A stretch of 64,000 nt of DNA from Camelus bactrianus (GCF_048773025.1 NC_133546.1:64937001-65001000); one strand, 5' to 3'; counted from the first letter of the stretch, positions 22,477-34,170 are shown. Notes: generated from the letters alone by a model not told the origin. Translations and numbers: made by a program.

Positions 22477-22699
22477 GAACACAATAGCCAAAACATATAA
22501 AGTCATGATGATTGACTGGTAGCAATGTTTCCTTTTTTGCTCATATGAGTCAGCCTTCAATAATTTTAAAATGTTGCTTTCTTTACCTAAATTGAAAATC
22601 ATCAAACCAGCCTAGAAAAATGAAAATAAATGTCTTCTTTTTCTGGAAAGTACTTTAAGATATTTTCTCTCTCCATCTGCTACCAGAAGGTAAAAATAC
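21549..22699. other. Unassigned AT-rich DNA with trinucleotide array
   Basis: No gene was recognised. It contains the ATA/AAT array at 22411-22475. The open frames across that array only read homopolymeric isoleucine and are artefacts. Confidence 0.5.
22411..22475. repeat. (AAT)n microsatellite
   Basis: About 65 bp of AAT units, nearly perfect after a single ATA interruption near its left end. The length suggests it would vary between individuals. Confidence 0.9.
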
Positions 22700-22800
22700 A
22701 AATCAGTATTTCAGTCAATCAACTAACATGTTTATTGAGCATTTATTCTGCTCTGGGATTGTAGGAATAAGAAGTATGGGGCTCTGTCAGTTAAAACCTA
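22700..22800 (-). mobile_element. LINE-2 3' end, antisense
   Basis: CAGTCAATCAACTAACATGT, TTATTGAGCATTTATTCTGC and TCTGGGATTGTAGGAATAAG follow the reverse L2 terminus. Confidence 0.5.
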
Positions 22801-23039
22801 ATTGAGGAATTAAGAAATAATCACATGACTTAATTCATGAAAAAAAGCCATATTCAACCTATATTCATTTCATTTGCCGTTCCCTTACTACACAGAATTT
22901 ATTATATAAAATAAAAAGATGAATATGGTACCATTACCACCATTCACAAAACAAAGACGGCACCTAGATTTGAACAGTGATTTGGAGTTTACGGTTTGAA
23001 TTCCAGATTTACTTCTCTTGAGCTTAGAATCTAACGTCT

Positions 23040-23345
23040 ACTCTACAGAATATGGAAAAGACATTTACTGCTCACTAAATATTCATGTTTCTTCACATTT
23101 CCAAGCTCCTTTGTAGACATGCCTAGATATATGACTAATTCTGGCCAGTGGTTATGTGTCATGTCTACTCCAAAGAATTTTCTAGCTGCTGTGTCATCTT
23201 TAGCAGTCCCCTGTCAGAGTGGCCTAGAAGCTGAGAATGACCATTCTGGAGATTTACCTGCCCCACAACAGATCAGAACGAACTTTTTGTGTTAATTGCG
23301 CTGAGATGTCCAGGTTTGTTTGTTATAGCTGCAGGGCCTGTGCCG
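23040..23345 (+). mobile_element. LTR-like fossil, same family as 1060-1430
   Basis: TGCTCACTAAATATTCATGT, ATGACTAATTCTGGCCAGTG and CCATTCTGGAG occur in the order of the LTR-like family also seen near 1.1, 32.7 and 61.0 kb. Only part is recognisable. Old and broken. Confidence 0.4.
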
Positions 23346-23349
23346 ATCA

Positions 23350-23445
23350 ATGAACAGGATTATTGTGAGGATCCTATGGAATGATGCAGGTAAACGTCCT
23401 AGCATAGTGCTCAGCAATAAAGGAAGGTCATTATTATTTATAGGC
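23350..23445 (-). mobile_element. MIR SINE fragment, antisense
   Basis: AACAGGATTATTGTGAGGAT, CCTAGCATAGTGCTCAGCAA and TCATTATTATTTATAG form the MIR 5' half in reverse. Confidence 0.55.
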
Positions 23446-25109
23446 CTTTCTAAGTAACTTTAGTCATTAAAGGCTTTTTCCTGTTTTTTTTTTTTTCTTT
23501 TTGTAACAGAAATAGATCAGTTTTAGAAAGGAAACTAGAATGTGTTGGAAAAACGTTTCCAGAACTAATTCATGCCTTTAGTTCCTCTGACTCTTTTTCC
23601 TAATTGAGTACACTTGATCTTTTGCGATAGGAGCGGCTACCCATTGAACTTGTACTTTCTGTAAACACAGTATATGTTTTTGGTCAGAGGTCTCTAAGGT
23701 TTTTATTTATGGATAATTCATTGCCCCAAACCAATAGTGAAAACTAGTGATCTTTCAAACATGGAAACACCCTATAATTTTCTTCTGGCATTGCAACAAC
23801 TTTGATGTTCATCTTTCTCTTTTCTGGCTGAACCTATATCCACTTAAGTACAGGATCACATTAAGAAAATGTTCAGACCACATGTAAACAACCTGTGGCC
23901 AGACAATTCCTGAACCCAATGCTATGTCCAATTTTCAAAGGATGTAAGCTTCTGTGTTGTTTTCTCTACCATATATTTTTCCATAAAAGTCCTACTTACT
24001 ACTTTATCATGAACCGATGTGTTTGGGCATAAGTCTAGACATGCTGTGATTTTAAAGAAGTCTATCCCTTCCTGCCTACCCCACCCTTTTGCCCTCTGGG
24101 GAGAGGTTTGGACATCTCTGGTGCCCTGGGACATAACTCTGCGGGTATGCCTAGGCAGCACATCCTAATTAAAAAGATTTGGGGAAACGATTTGAAAGAA
24201 TATACTAGGGAATTAAATTCAAATAAGGAATACATTTGAATCATCTAAAGATGCAAATCAGATGACTATAATAAGGAATGAAGAGAAAGGTAAAGGGGAT
24301 TGAGTTAAGTTCATTTAATTGGTCCATTTTTCAATAAATAAAGTTACTGCTTTAAGGGAAATGAAAAAAGAAATGTTTTGTGACAGTATTTGATAAATCA
24401 AATGACTCCATGACATTCATGCATCAATTGGTGGAAAAACAAACCCAGAATTTCTGTTCATTTGGTCAGTGGGTTTTATAAACGAAATCAGGAACCTGTT
24501 TCCCTCAGCTTTTCCTTCATCTCCTTTCCCTCCGTAGTTAAGATATGACTCACCAGGACTGATTATACAGCTGACAAAAACAACCATGCAAAGGCAGGAT
24601 AAGTGGTGGGAGGCGGGGGTGAACAACACTCATTTAAAGAGGACGGAGGCATCCCATTTATTGCTCCCGGGCAGGGGAGTTCTCCCAAGCACGTTTGAAA
24701 GCACAGAGGCAGGAAGCCCAGGACTAAGAGACCACATGGGATCTTCTGACAGAATGGACGGGGCCCCTGGACCTGAAATGGACAGGCTCTGGCCACTGCA
24801 CTTTGTGACTGGAAACCTGAATGAAAACAGCTGCTGTGCTTACGGAAGGACGCAAACCCAACGCTGCAGGGAAAGACAGCATCGTGGAACCAGCTGGACG
24901 AATGGTTGAAACGAACAAGATGAAGATTAACAGGGATAAATATAAAAGATGCATCCAGGGTGGGGGTGGGCAGGGAGAGGGAGAAGGAGGGAAATAATAA
25001 AAGAAAACAAAGTAAAATTCTGATGGTATTTTAGATTATTGTTAAAAAATATATTTGTACTCTCCATCTCTACATGGAGTTAAAAAAAATGGATTTGGAG
25101 AAATTCAAA
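23446..25109. other. Unassigned DNA
   Basis: No repeat family or gene was recognised. A GC-richer stretch at 24560-24960 holds open frames up to 107 codons on both strands, but neither looks like a protein family. Frames on both strands of the same DNA argue for chance. Confidence 0.45.
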
Positions 25110-25660
25110 ATAAGACAATAAAAAGGCCTTACAAAGTCTGTCAAATGAAGTTAAACTTCACTCATATTCAAAGAAATGTAAACTAAAGGAAGAAGAAGAA
25201 ACTATTTGTCACTTGTCAGATAGGCGGCAATAAACAGGGTTTGACAGTGGGGGGTTGGTTCTGGCAGGGGGGGCAAACGGGCACTCTTAAATCCTCATTC
25301 CTACTGTGGCAAGTGCTTGATAGAGCAATTTGGAAATTGTTACCAAACTTTAGAATAAATATGCTCTTTAACCCAGCAATTTCTAGCTGTCCTTTCACAT
25401 GTGTTCAGAGACACATACCCACAAACCCACAAACTCACAATCTTTTCAGCATTTTGCATAATTGTGTAAACAGTGGACACAAGTAATTTCCTTCAATAAG
25501 AGAATTATTCGATGGAAATCCCATAGTGCATTAAAAATACTATATGCTGATATAGAATGATGGGAGTATGGAATAATCTCTGAAATATTTTGTTCAATTA
25601 AAAAAAGCAATTTGTAATGCTATACATACAGTATTCTCTAATACTAAAGGAAAGATAAAG
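25110..25660 (+). mobile_element. Old LINE-1/HAL1-type 3' region
   Basis: AGCAATTTGGAAATTGTTAC, TTTAACCCAGCAATTTCTAG, CTTCAATAAGAGAATTATTC, GTGCATTAAAAATACTATAT and CAATTAAAAAAAGCAATTTG follow an old LINE-1 ORF2 tail and 3' UTR. Strongly diverged, with no usable frame. Confidence 0.55.
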
Positions 25661-28164
25661 GACCCTCAGTCTTCAGGGGTAAACAAGACTACATTGTTGG
25701 GAAAAGAATGGGTATTCCAAGCAGCTATGATGGAGTAATTAACAGCGGAGTGAAAGAGCATGGGAGTTTAAGGAACAGTGAATAGTCCATTAGGATACAT
25801 ACCTAGGTACATACACCTAGTTGCTAATTTTATATTATTATTTCCTCCTCTTGACTACTGGTGTACATGCCAGTGTAACTGTATGATACCCAAAGAAGAA
25901 AATAATTCCTAATTACCTAAAGTAACACTAACTTTGTTAGAAATGATTCAAACCAACACCAGCGGGGCCTGATCACATAGAGAACGCCCTGGTTTTCAGT
26001 AATACAAGCCATCCACTCCTCCCAGAGTAGAAATACGAGCCTTTTGGTTAGAAATCAACTTTAACCATCTCTCATAGCAACCAGGGAATCAATGCCAGCC
26101 TTATAAGTAAACAGGTACCTGCACAGTTCAAGGACCAACATCACCAATTGGCAAAGAAGGCAAATATTTACTCAGCATACTGGAAAAATATGACTCTTTA
26201 AGTTTCCTCTTGTAGAGCTTTGAGTTAATTCTGGGGGCATTATTTGTTTGTGTTATGTGTTAACTTGTAGCTTTACATGGTTTTACTATGTTTATCCTAA
26301 TTCAAAGACCCACATTCTATAGTAGATTTGCTTGGATAAGGTCTATTTTAGAATCATAGTCTCAACTTCCTAAGTCTTGTGGTTAAGCCAGGTATGGTAC
26401 CACAGTTAGTGCTGAATACCACACCATGGACCAGAGTATAAAGCTGGGAAAATTTCTCCTTTGTGTTATCCCAGTCTTTTTATAAAGAATTATCTTAACG
26501 TGTTTTTTTTTCCCCCTCCTGGTGATCAGAATCACCTATTCCTAGGTCCTTTGTTGAATCTAACTACCTGGAAGTCACCACGGAAAAGAAGACACACTTT
26601 GGTCAAAGTTGTTCCTAAAGAGAATGAAAGATGTCCCAGTAGAAAGGGCTTTTTCACCTTTTCAGTGACTGTTTCTCCAATTCCTTCTTAACATATGTGT
26701 AGACATAAGTAAAAGCAGTATGGTGATAAATTTCATTCCCATTTTTTTGCAAAGGACTCATGGCTCTCAGTTTTATTCCTTCACATAGCATCTCAAAGCT
26801 TCCCCACCTGTATTTGGCTGCTTAAAGGTGAATGTGTCACTTGATTCTCAATCTAGAAAACTCTGGCTTGGACCAGAACTCTGGGGGTTTCTGGTACACT
26901 ATTTATGATTATTTTAATAAAGTTTTTTTTTTTTGGCAATTGGCTTTGTGACCTTGATATGCTCTCTCTCCCTCAGTAGAACTAGTTGTGGAATAAAAAT
27001 GTCAGGCTAGGTTTCCTCTAATGTACCACTGGGCTTTAAAATGCTATCATCCTGTGATTCTTGTTTCTGTAAGTCAGCTGATGGTATTTTTGGTGTCTTG
27101 GAAGTTGGTCTCCACAATCAGACACCCCCTGCCTGTTTGGCATCAGTTGCCTGTTCGCCTGTACTCCATGGACCTCCTTCTCACACAGGAATCTCTTTGA
27201 TCTCAAAGACAGCACTGTAAGGTGCAGAGCAAAACAAATACCAGGGCGATTTCCCTCCATGGTGCTCATGACAATATGAGTGGTCCAAGAGAATAAGCTT
27301 AAAAACAACCAACAGTACTATCCTTGAAGCAACATTTACAACTGCCAAATTAATTTCTATCAACACAAACATGTTATTTTATTTCAAAGAAGAAACTTCC
27401 CACACATGAAAGGAACAGAATGAATGACACTTCAAAATGGCTTTGATTATCCATTTTCATAAACATAACCTCACCCTGGGTGGGGGCAGGAGGGATAACT
27501 TCTGCTTTTACCATCAATTAAATTCTCTAGACTTTTGAGAGAATGACTTCCATAGTAGTCCTTTCTTTACTAAGCAGTCATATTGAATTATTCCCAACAT
27601 CCATGTAATTCACCAATGAACTGACCCACTTTAAAATACGCTTTTTCTGAAAATTAAAGGAGTGGATCATGCATGAATATACATAAATTAAATTCATTTC
27701 ATAATGAACACGCAGAAGCAAGAAATCTGTAATAAAAAATGACCTTGCCACCTTACAAGTCAAAAGCGAGGACGTCTAATATTGAAACCTAGCAATGCAT
27801 TGGATATGCATTCAATTTAAAACCTGGTAATGAGAAAGAATCATCAGACCTGAGTTAAGATGTGTTGCTTTTTACATGAGGTACTTTTGTAGTAAGAACA
27901 GCTGATAACAATGTATTGAAGAATACTAAGCCAGACCGTGTAAATATAAATTAAGGAGAGGCGACTACGATGACATAGAACTCTATTTATATGAATGTTC
28001 AGTACTTCACTTGAATTTGACCTGTGAGAATGATGGTTTTCATCCATTTTATGAAGGAACAGAAACAAGTCCTAACATCAAAAGGAACAGATTTATTCCT
28101 AAGAACTAAAGAAAATGTTTCCCATCTCCTACTTCTATAGGGATTAAAACCTTTGGGATTAGAA
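25661..28164. other. Unassigned DNA
   Basis: I recognise no repeats or genes. Short poly-T/poly-A runs occur near 26505 and 26922. The largest open frame is about 90 codons without family resemblance. The absence of recognisable repeats over 2.5 kb is longer than usual in this window. Confidence 0.45.
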
Positions 28165-28345
28165 ATATTTATACACTTTCTGGATAACCTTGGGAAAACT
28201 CTCCTAAGCATCATTTCTATATTTCTAAACTGGGGAGACAAATACTTTTCTCCTAGGCTTGTTGGGAGAATTAAATAAAATAATTTATATTAAAGCATGT
28301 ATCTCAAGGTCCCACACATACTCAGATAAGCTGTTGTTATTATAA
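28165..28345 (-). mobile_element. MIR SINE, antisense
   Basis: TGGATAACCTTGGGAAAACT, TTCTATATTTCTAAACTGGG, GGCTTGTTGGGAGAATTAAA and GATAAGCTGTTGTTATTATA follow the reverse MIR core, including its AACTGGGGA and GAATTAAAT landmarks. Confidence 0.65.
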
Positions 28346-28623
28346 CTTGTTTTTTTTGGACTTTGTGAGTTCTCTGTGGCTGATGGACATGTCTGGGCAT
28401 TCATCCCTGACTCTCCCACAGGTATCTTTGGGGTCGAAGGGGTCTGGTACTGGGAAGGGGATGGAGCAATTCTGCACTGTCTTGATCATGTATGAGGTTG
28501 CTGGAATTTGACATTGATTTAGCATTTTAACTGAGATGGGCAGATGGTCAGAAATAAGAACAAAAGTTATCTCAGGGAGTATAGAGATGTTACATACTCA
28601 GCACTTCAAAAACACAATCGAGT

Positions 28624-28755
28624 TGGGGAGGGTATAGCTCAGTGGTAAAGTGCATGCTCAGTATGCATGAAGTCCTGGGTTCAATCCCCAGTGCCTCCAC
28701 TAAAAAACAAATAAACCTAATTAGGTCCCCCTAAAACAACAACACAAACTCACCC
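28624..28755 (+). mobile_element. Camelid tRNA-derived SINE
   Basis: The head GGGGAGGGTATAGCTCAGTG carries the A box TAGCTCAGTGG (28635-28645) and the B box GGTTCAATCCC (28678-28688), which drive RNA polymerase III. The tail is CTAAAAAACAAATAAACCTA, ATTAGG and CCCCCT, then an A/C-rich end. This form, with CATGCTCAGTATGCATGAAG between the boxes, is the camelid-restricted SINE. LINE-1 machinery would have mobilised it. No clear target duplication is visible. It is not a working tRNA gene because it does not fold as a full cloverleaf. Confidence 0.85.
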
Positions 28756-29254
28756 ACACTTGACATGGCCTTCTAACAGGGCACACCACTCAACTGGAGT
28801 TAGCCCAAGAGATTCTTACCGAACCAGATTCCTTTCGCTGATGTACAGCCAGCCAAAATGCAGAGATGCTGACGTTTGCAGCAAAGAGAGGGTTCACTCA
28901 TAGGGTAGCCAAATGGGGAGATGGGAGAACGAATTTCAAACCCCCCTCCTGAAGCCGAGGGGCTGGAGGTATTTATGGGATAAAGAACAAAGAACCAGGG
29001 CAGTGTGAGGGCTCTGGACACACTCACACGCCCAGTAGGAGGAGGGGGTGGTCCTATTCAGTCTTAACCAGCTCCGCTCCAACTAGGCACAGTTGATTCC
29101 AAGTTCCTGGACAACAACTGGTGCAAACACCTTATTGTTTAGGCCACATGCTGCTTGGTGGACATGAAAGTCTTAAAACTACCTTGATGAGTAAAGGCAG
29201 GTGAAATGGATTTGACCCACAGTTTCCAGAAGAAACTTGTTTGCCATCTGCATG
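28756..29254. other. Unassigned DNA
   Basis: No gene or repeat was recognised. Slightly GC-rich, with CACTCACACGCCCAGTAGGA near 29020. Confidence 0.45.
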
Positions 29255-29470
29255 AATGACGACACTCAAAATGTGTCCACGGACTGGCAACATCAGCATC
29301 ACCTGGGCATTGTCACCTGGGCATTGGTCAGAAGTACAGATTCTCAGGCCTACCCCAAGACCAGCTGAATCAGGATTTCTAGGGGTGGGGTCCAGGAATC
29401 CATGTTTAGTGAGATTTCTAGGTGATTCTGATACACGCCAAGGTGTGAGGAGGCTACTTAGATGTTCTGC
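29255..29470. mobile_element. MER5A-like hAT-Charlie non-autonomous element
   Basis: AGCATCACCTGGGCATTG, AGATTCTCAGGCCTACCCCA, AGACCAGCTGAATCAGGATT, GGGGTGGGGTCCAGGAATCC and TTTCTAGGTGATTCTGATAC follow the MER5A consensus. Inside it, TCACCTGGGCATTG is tandemly doubled (29299-29312 and 29313-29326). MER5A has no coding ability. The terminal repeats are not recognisable here. Confidence 0.7.
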
Positions 29471-29524
29471 ACATCAGCACACTGGGGTCACTCAGATGGC
29501 CAAGTGGTGACATGAACAGAAACT

Positions 29525-29640
29525 GAAGTTTATGGCATGTTCCAGTATGTTCCAGGCACTGGTTCAAAGGGCTCATACGCTTATTCCTCCCAGTGATCCT
29601 TTGATGTAGATAGTTCTAGATAACTTAAATAGATGCTAGA
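29525..29640 (+). mobile_element. MIR SINE fragment
   Basis: GAAGTTTATGGCATGTTCCA, TGTTCCAGGCACTGGTTCAA and TACGCTTATTCCTCCCAGTG match the MIR 5' core on the plus strand. Confidence 0.5.
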
Positions 29641-29660
29641 TAATAGATAAACAGCTGGAC

Positions 29661-29826
29661 AGAGAGGGAAGGAGAGAGAAAGAGGAAGGAGGAAAGAAAA
29701 GGAGAGAGGGAGAGATAAAGAGAGGACAAAGGCAGGAGGGAATGAAGGAAGGAAGGAAAAGGAATGGAAAGAGGAAGGAAAAGCAAGAGAGGGGAAAGGG
29801 AAAGGAGGGGAGAAAAGGAGAGGAAA
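29661..29826. repeat. Polypurine tract (GA/GGAA-rich)
   Basis: Only six pyrimidines occur in 166 bases on the plus strand. Units are GGAA, GAGA and AAAGGG, with the run GAAGGAAGGAAGGAAAAGGA. Such tracts can form triple-helical DNA and are unstable. The opposite strand reads as a Ser/Leu/Pro-rich open frame, an artefact of composition. Confidence 0.9.
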
Positions 29827-29827
29827 C

Positions 29828-31679
29828 TAGATTTTAGGGTTGTTACATGGCTTTCATGCAATTGATAAGAGGCTGAGTTAGAGCTCAGTTAAATCCCAGT
29901 TTAATTTCCAAGCCCAGCTTTTTGTCATCTTTGTCCATTCTGCCACACTAAGGAATACAGGTAAGCAACCAGCATTTTATGGTGCCAATAAAATTTAATT
30001 ATTTGGGCCAGAAAAAAAAAAGTCACTGGAGAAATTCTTCACAGAATACCACTTCTCATAAAATCATTATGAACCAAAAAGTCATCCAATTACTAAAGTC
30101 TTGGAATAACTTTATCCACCATGAAATCCAGAGAGGCTGTGGCAAGAAAAGCATTTGTCAATTCAGATTTTGGCCATTAGAGCTAAAAGAGAAAGTTTTG
30201 GTCAGAACATTGGGATTGATAATAAAAATTCCCAGTCATTTTTAAATTTTTAGTAGATTATGTGTTATGTTTTCTAAAATATGCGTTTCCAGATAAAGTT
30301 TCAGGAAGAGGTCTGAATAAAATGTTCTAGCAACTGTTTCTTTTTCCTCCATGTTTTCTTTCTGAATACTTCTCTTTTTGGCCACAAAGAATTTTTCCTG
30401 TGCCTGACAAAATAAGCAAAATGCAAACTTGACAAAGAATAATGTACTTTAAAAAAATTACTGTATGAATGTATTTGTTTTGGCTAATAAAAACATTTCC
30501 ATAAAATCCAAAGTCTTCATTTCAGTTACTTTAATTGGAACCTGCGTGTGATCAGGTAGGAACGAGACTAACGCATTTCACTTAAGAAAGCAAACCACGA
30601 AGCTCATGTGGACTCCTTGGGACTGGATGATACTGGGCTGCTTGTTGCCAACAGCGCTGGCATTGGTGGTCACAGGCTGAAAATGCTCATGTGGCCTGAG
30701 GGGCCAGTGTCCTGCCACACAGTATATATTTCCTGTGTAGGATGAAGGCTGTTGGTTTTCCGATCTTGTGGTCATTAGAGATACCTGGAATGATTACTGC
30801 ATCTACAGGGCAAACTTCAACAAGTCAGGTATCACATCAAAAAGGACAGATGGTCTATTTCCCAGTTGACTGTCATGATACTTAGTCCTAGGGGTTACTT
30901 TATTGGAACCATGTGGCTGAGAAAAAAATGAATTCTCTTTGTTTAATGATAGTTCATCAGAACCTCCTGATGAGTTTTTCTGTGTGACTTAGTGAACTGT
31001 ATCCAATATTCTGATAAATTTTCTTTTCTCTTTTTTTTCCCTTCCTAGTGTGGTTGTTTTGCAGGTTATCATGTTTCTATAGATTGTTTTAGAGCTCCCG
31101 GGCTCCCATTCTCTGCTGAATGTTGATCAAAGCATGAAATACAGACCAAATATATTATGCTTGTATAGCCAGATTCCCAAATTATCAAATTTCAATGCTA
31201 ATTGTTTCCATGAGGTTGACTGTAGTGAGTGACAGAATTTCTCATTTTATAATATAGTCTTTTGTCAGTCATTGTGCTGGATGCCTTCCTGCAGAGCTCG
31301 ACAAATTACTTCCCAGCAGTGTGTGTATGTGGCTACCTCTTGCATTGTTGCAGCTGCCACACAACAGGAGCAGAGATTTCAACCCCCAGGTGCTTTGAAT
31401 TGTCCAGGCAACTGAAGCTTGCAGATTACCTGGTATCTCACTGTCCAGAAGACACACCTATCCTTCTTTTGATACGGATGTGCACTTAGTATTTGCGAAT
31501 AATCACCAACATCATAGGTGGCAACTCCTGCAGTTCAGATGGAAGGGCAAGTTCCTAGACAAACAGCCTGCTCCCCACAAGGCGAGAGGACTGGGGTTTG
31601 TATCCTCTCCAAGTGCAACCTTAACTCTGTCCTCAGTGCAATGACTCATCATATAGGTTTGGGTTATTAAGCAAGACAT
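29828..31679. other. Unassigned DNA
   Basis: No repeats or genes were recognised over about 1.85 kb. Sequence around 30540-30900 and 31260-31640 is moderately GC-balanced and looks unique. An AP-1-like TGACTCATCA lies at about 31644. Confidence 0.45.
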
Positions 31680-31830
31680 TTGATGAAAACTTCAGCTGAA
31701 ATCAATAAATATTTCCTGAGCACTATTTTTGGCATTCTAGAGAAATGTAACGCAGTGGGGATACCTGCCCTTAGGGAGCTTCTAGTCCTGTAAACTGTAG
31801 CAGGGGCAAGGCAAAGGTATGACCTTTCAC
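31680..31830 (-). mobile_element. LINE-2 3' end, antisense
   Basis: ATCAATAAATATTTCCTGAG, CACTATTTTTGGCATTCTAG, GGGGATACCTGCCCTTAGGG and AGCTTCTAGTCCTGTAAACT are the reversed L2 3' end. Confidence 0.6.
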
Positions 31831-31934
31831 AGTCCCAGGATGACAGACAGACTTTCTTAAAGACTCACGACGACAGATGATGAGCATAATAGCAACTGGG
31901 ATTGAGAACCACACATGGTGACATGTCTCTCTGC

Positions 31935-32180
31935 CAGTAGGATGCTAAGCTCTTTATCACTTTCTCTATGTTGTTTACTTCAACCCCCCCCAAAAAAAAA
32001 ACAAAACAAAAAACCCAACCAACCAAACAAAAAAAACCCCAAACCAAACCAAACAAACCAAACTTTACGTATTATTATTTTTATACTGTAGTTGAGGAAA
32101 ATGAAGCTCAGAGATGTTAATCACATGAGCAAAACCTGACCACTCACTATAACTGAAGCCTGACTATGGTGTCTGCATGC
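31935..32180 (+). mobile_element. MIR SINE interrupted by an A/C-rich tract
   Basis: The left part, TAGGATGCTAAGCTCTTTAT, and the right part, ATGAAGCTCAGAGATGTTAA with TAACTGAAGCCTGACTATGG, follow MIR order. Between them lies the A/C simple tract at 31981-32063. The left part is weak. Confidence 0.45.
31981..32063. repeat. A/C-rich simple tract
   Basis: C8 then A10, followed by AAAAC, CCAACCAACC and (AAACC)n units, with no G or T over about 75 bp until AAACTTTACG. Confidence 0.85.
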
Positions 32181-32394
32181 CCTCCTTTTTTTTATTTTGG
32201 TCATTTCCAGTCCCCAGACTGGCAATTATAATGTTGGCATTTGGATTAAGAGAGCTATTTGGGGAAATATATTGGCTAGCTTGATCTTTTATAAAGGATG
32301 TAAGAGGTATACATACAAATTAAATGCAAAATGGAAAGAGAAGGGAATTAATTAATTGACACAGTGATATTATAATAGCTCCCAAATAAAAAGG

Positions 32395-32515
32395 CACATT
32401 TTATTAAGCTAAAATCTAGATACTTACCATTTTAAGTATTCTATATAAATTAATCTTCTAAATCCTACTGCAGCCCTATTATCCCCATTTTATAGTTGAG
32501 GAAATACCCTAGAAA
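32395..32515 (+). mobile_element. MIR SINE fragment
   Basis: CACATTTTATTAAGCTAAAA, TCTTCTAAATCCTACTGCAG and CTATTATCCCCATTTTATAG, then TTGAGGAAATACC, match the MIR core. Confidence 0.6.
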
Positions 32516-32609
32516 TTAAAAAAAAAAAAAAAGCTTTCTGAAAGGAGGCAATAACCAAGTAAAATTGGAAGCATAAGTAATAATTAGCCAGATAAAAAGA
32601 TTAGAATTA

Positions 32610-33000
32610 AGGTGTGTGGGTCAGAATGGGTTAGAATACGCTGTGGTAATAAACACCTCAACATTCTTAAGGGCTTAGAAGAAACAACACAGGTGTATTG
32701 CTCCTTTATGCTTCATGTCCATCTCAGGATATTGCCCCAACTCAGGGACTAAAGCTGACACATACTCTACCATCTGGGATGTTGCTAGTTGCCATAGCAG
32801 AAGGAGGGAAGATGGAAAGTCAGACATCTGCTCCTAAAAGCTTCTGCTTGGATGTGACACACATTACTTTTACTCACCTTTCCTTGGTCAAAGCAAGTCA
32901 CATGACCATGGTTAATTTCAAGGGTGTGGGAAGTGCTATCCTACTGTGGACCAAGAGGAGAATATTTAGAAACAGTGGTGAATAGTACTAATAACTGCCA
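32610..33000 (-). mobile_element. LTR-like fossil, antisense, same family as 1060-1430
   Basis: GGGTCAGAATGGGTTAGAAT, GCTGTGGTAATAAACACCTC, GCTTCATGTCCATCTCAGGA, GATGTGACACACATTACTTT, AGCAAGTCACATGACCATGG and GGTGAATAGTACTAATAACT follow the reverse complement of the family almost end to end. It is the fullest of the four copies in the window. Old and broken; family name unassigned. Confidence 0.5.
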
Positions 33001-33069
33001 TAGGGGAGAGACCAGAAGACTGTTCCAGACAGAGCCCACAGTCAAGGCTTGATAAAGTTCTGTGTAAAA

Positions 33070-33870
33070 AGGAACCTATAAATATTTTAGTAATGAAAGC
33101 CAGGTTATGAAGTCCTTGTAGTCGCTTCTATAAGCTTGAAGTTTTTTCTGCCATAGGGAAATTTAGGGGGCTGTTAAGAAGAATGATTGTCAGATTTTAT
33201 TTTACACAGGTATTATGGCTTTGGTCCAATGGATAAATCTGAAGAAGTCAAGACTAGAAACGAGAAACTCAATTAGAACAAAATTAAAATGGGCAGAGAC
33301 TACACTATGTTGGAGATAGTAGATCCAGAGAAGATAAGATTAATTAATGTTTAGGAGGTATAACTGAAGGAGCTTGCTGATTAATGGAATATGGAAGACC
33401 AGCAAACTCTTAGTTTTAAGATTTGGGGGATGTTGATTCATTAAATGACATAGGGAATATAAAAGGAACAGGATAGAGGGTAAAAATGTTCTTTGAATAT
33501 TAGCCTGTGGATCTCACAAAATTGGAAATGTGTAACAGGTATTTGTAAATGGGAGCCTGAAATCTGGAGAAAAGGTCATGGATAGAGATTTAGTTTTGGA
33601 ATTCACTAGGATACAGAGAGAGTTAAAATTCTGAGAGTAACTGAAAGTCCAAAGAGAAACTCTATCATGAGTAAAACAGTGGACGAAGGATGGAACTCAG
33701 AAATTCCAACGTTTAGAAGAGAGTTAAAGCAGGATGAGTTCATAAAAGAGATAAAGAAAGAATGGACGGGGGCAAAAATAGAAAGTAATGAGAGAGAGAA
33801 CTTGACAAAGTCAGATGCATCAGTTGATCCTGAAAGATAAATTCTTAAAGTGCCCTTTGGAGTTGGGAAT
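33070..33870 (-). mobile_element. LINE-2 copy, antisense, highly diverged
   Basis: TTCCAACGTTTAGAAGAGAG, GAACTTGACAAAGTCAGATG and CATCAGTTGATCCTGAAAGA resemble the reversed L2 reverse-transcriptase region (parts encoding the GVPQGS and AAFDTVDH neighbourhoods), and GGAGATAGTAGATCCAGAGA fits further along. The match is weak in the left half. Confidence 0.45.
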
Positions 33871-33892
33871 AATTGAGGCTATTGATATACTT

Positions 33893-34170
33893 TTAAAAAA
33901 CTGTATTGAAGTATAATTGATATATAAAAAATTTCACATAGTTCATGTATACAATTTGATGGGTTTGGCCATAACATACACCTGTGAAGCCATTGCTACT
34001 ATTGAGGTAATAGACTTATCTGTCATCTCCAAAAGTTTCCTTGTGTCCTTTTTAATTTAATTTTCTGTAGTAAAAACACTTACCATGAGATCAGCTCTAT
34101 TATCAACATTTTAAGTGCACATTACAGCACCATACAACAGGTGTTATACTGTACAGAAATTGGTATAAAT
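33893..34170 (-). mobile_element. Old LINE-1 (L1M-type) 3' UTR, antisense
   Basis: CTGTATTGAAGTATAATTGA, GTATACAATTTGATGGGTTT, CACCTGTGAAGCCATTGCTA, CCAAAAGTTTCCTTGTGTCC and AGATCAGCTCTATTATCAAC are the reversed 3' UTR of old mammalian LINE-1s. Confidence 0.7.

Noticed and set aside
22363-22605. Membrane-like poly-isoleucine frame
   Set aside because: Produced by the AAT microsatellite.
24560-24960. Possible exon in GC-richer sequence with open frames on both strands
   Set aside because: No domain, no convincing splice-site arrangement, and symmetric openness of both strands. It cannot be supported without alignment or RNA evidence.
28624-28755. Working tRNA gene
   Set aside because: A and B boxes are present, but the sequence has a SINE tail and does not complete a cloverleaf. 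Four related copies occur in the window.
29625-29861. Low-complexity protein on the minus strand
   Set aside because: The frame is an artefact of the polypurine tract read on its pyrimidine strand.
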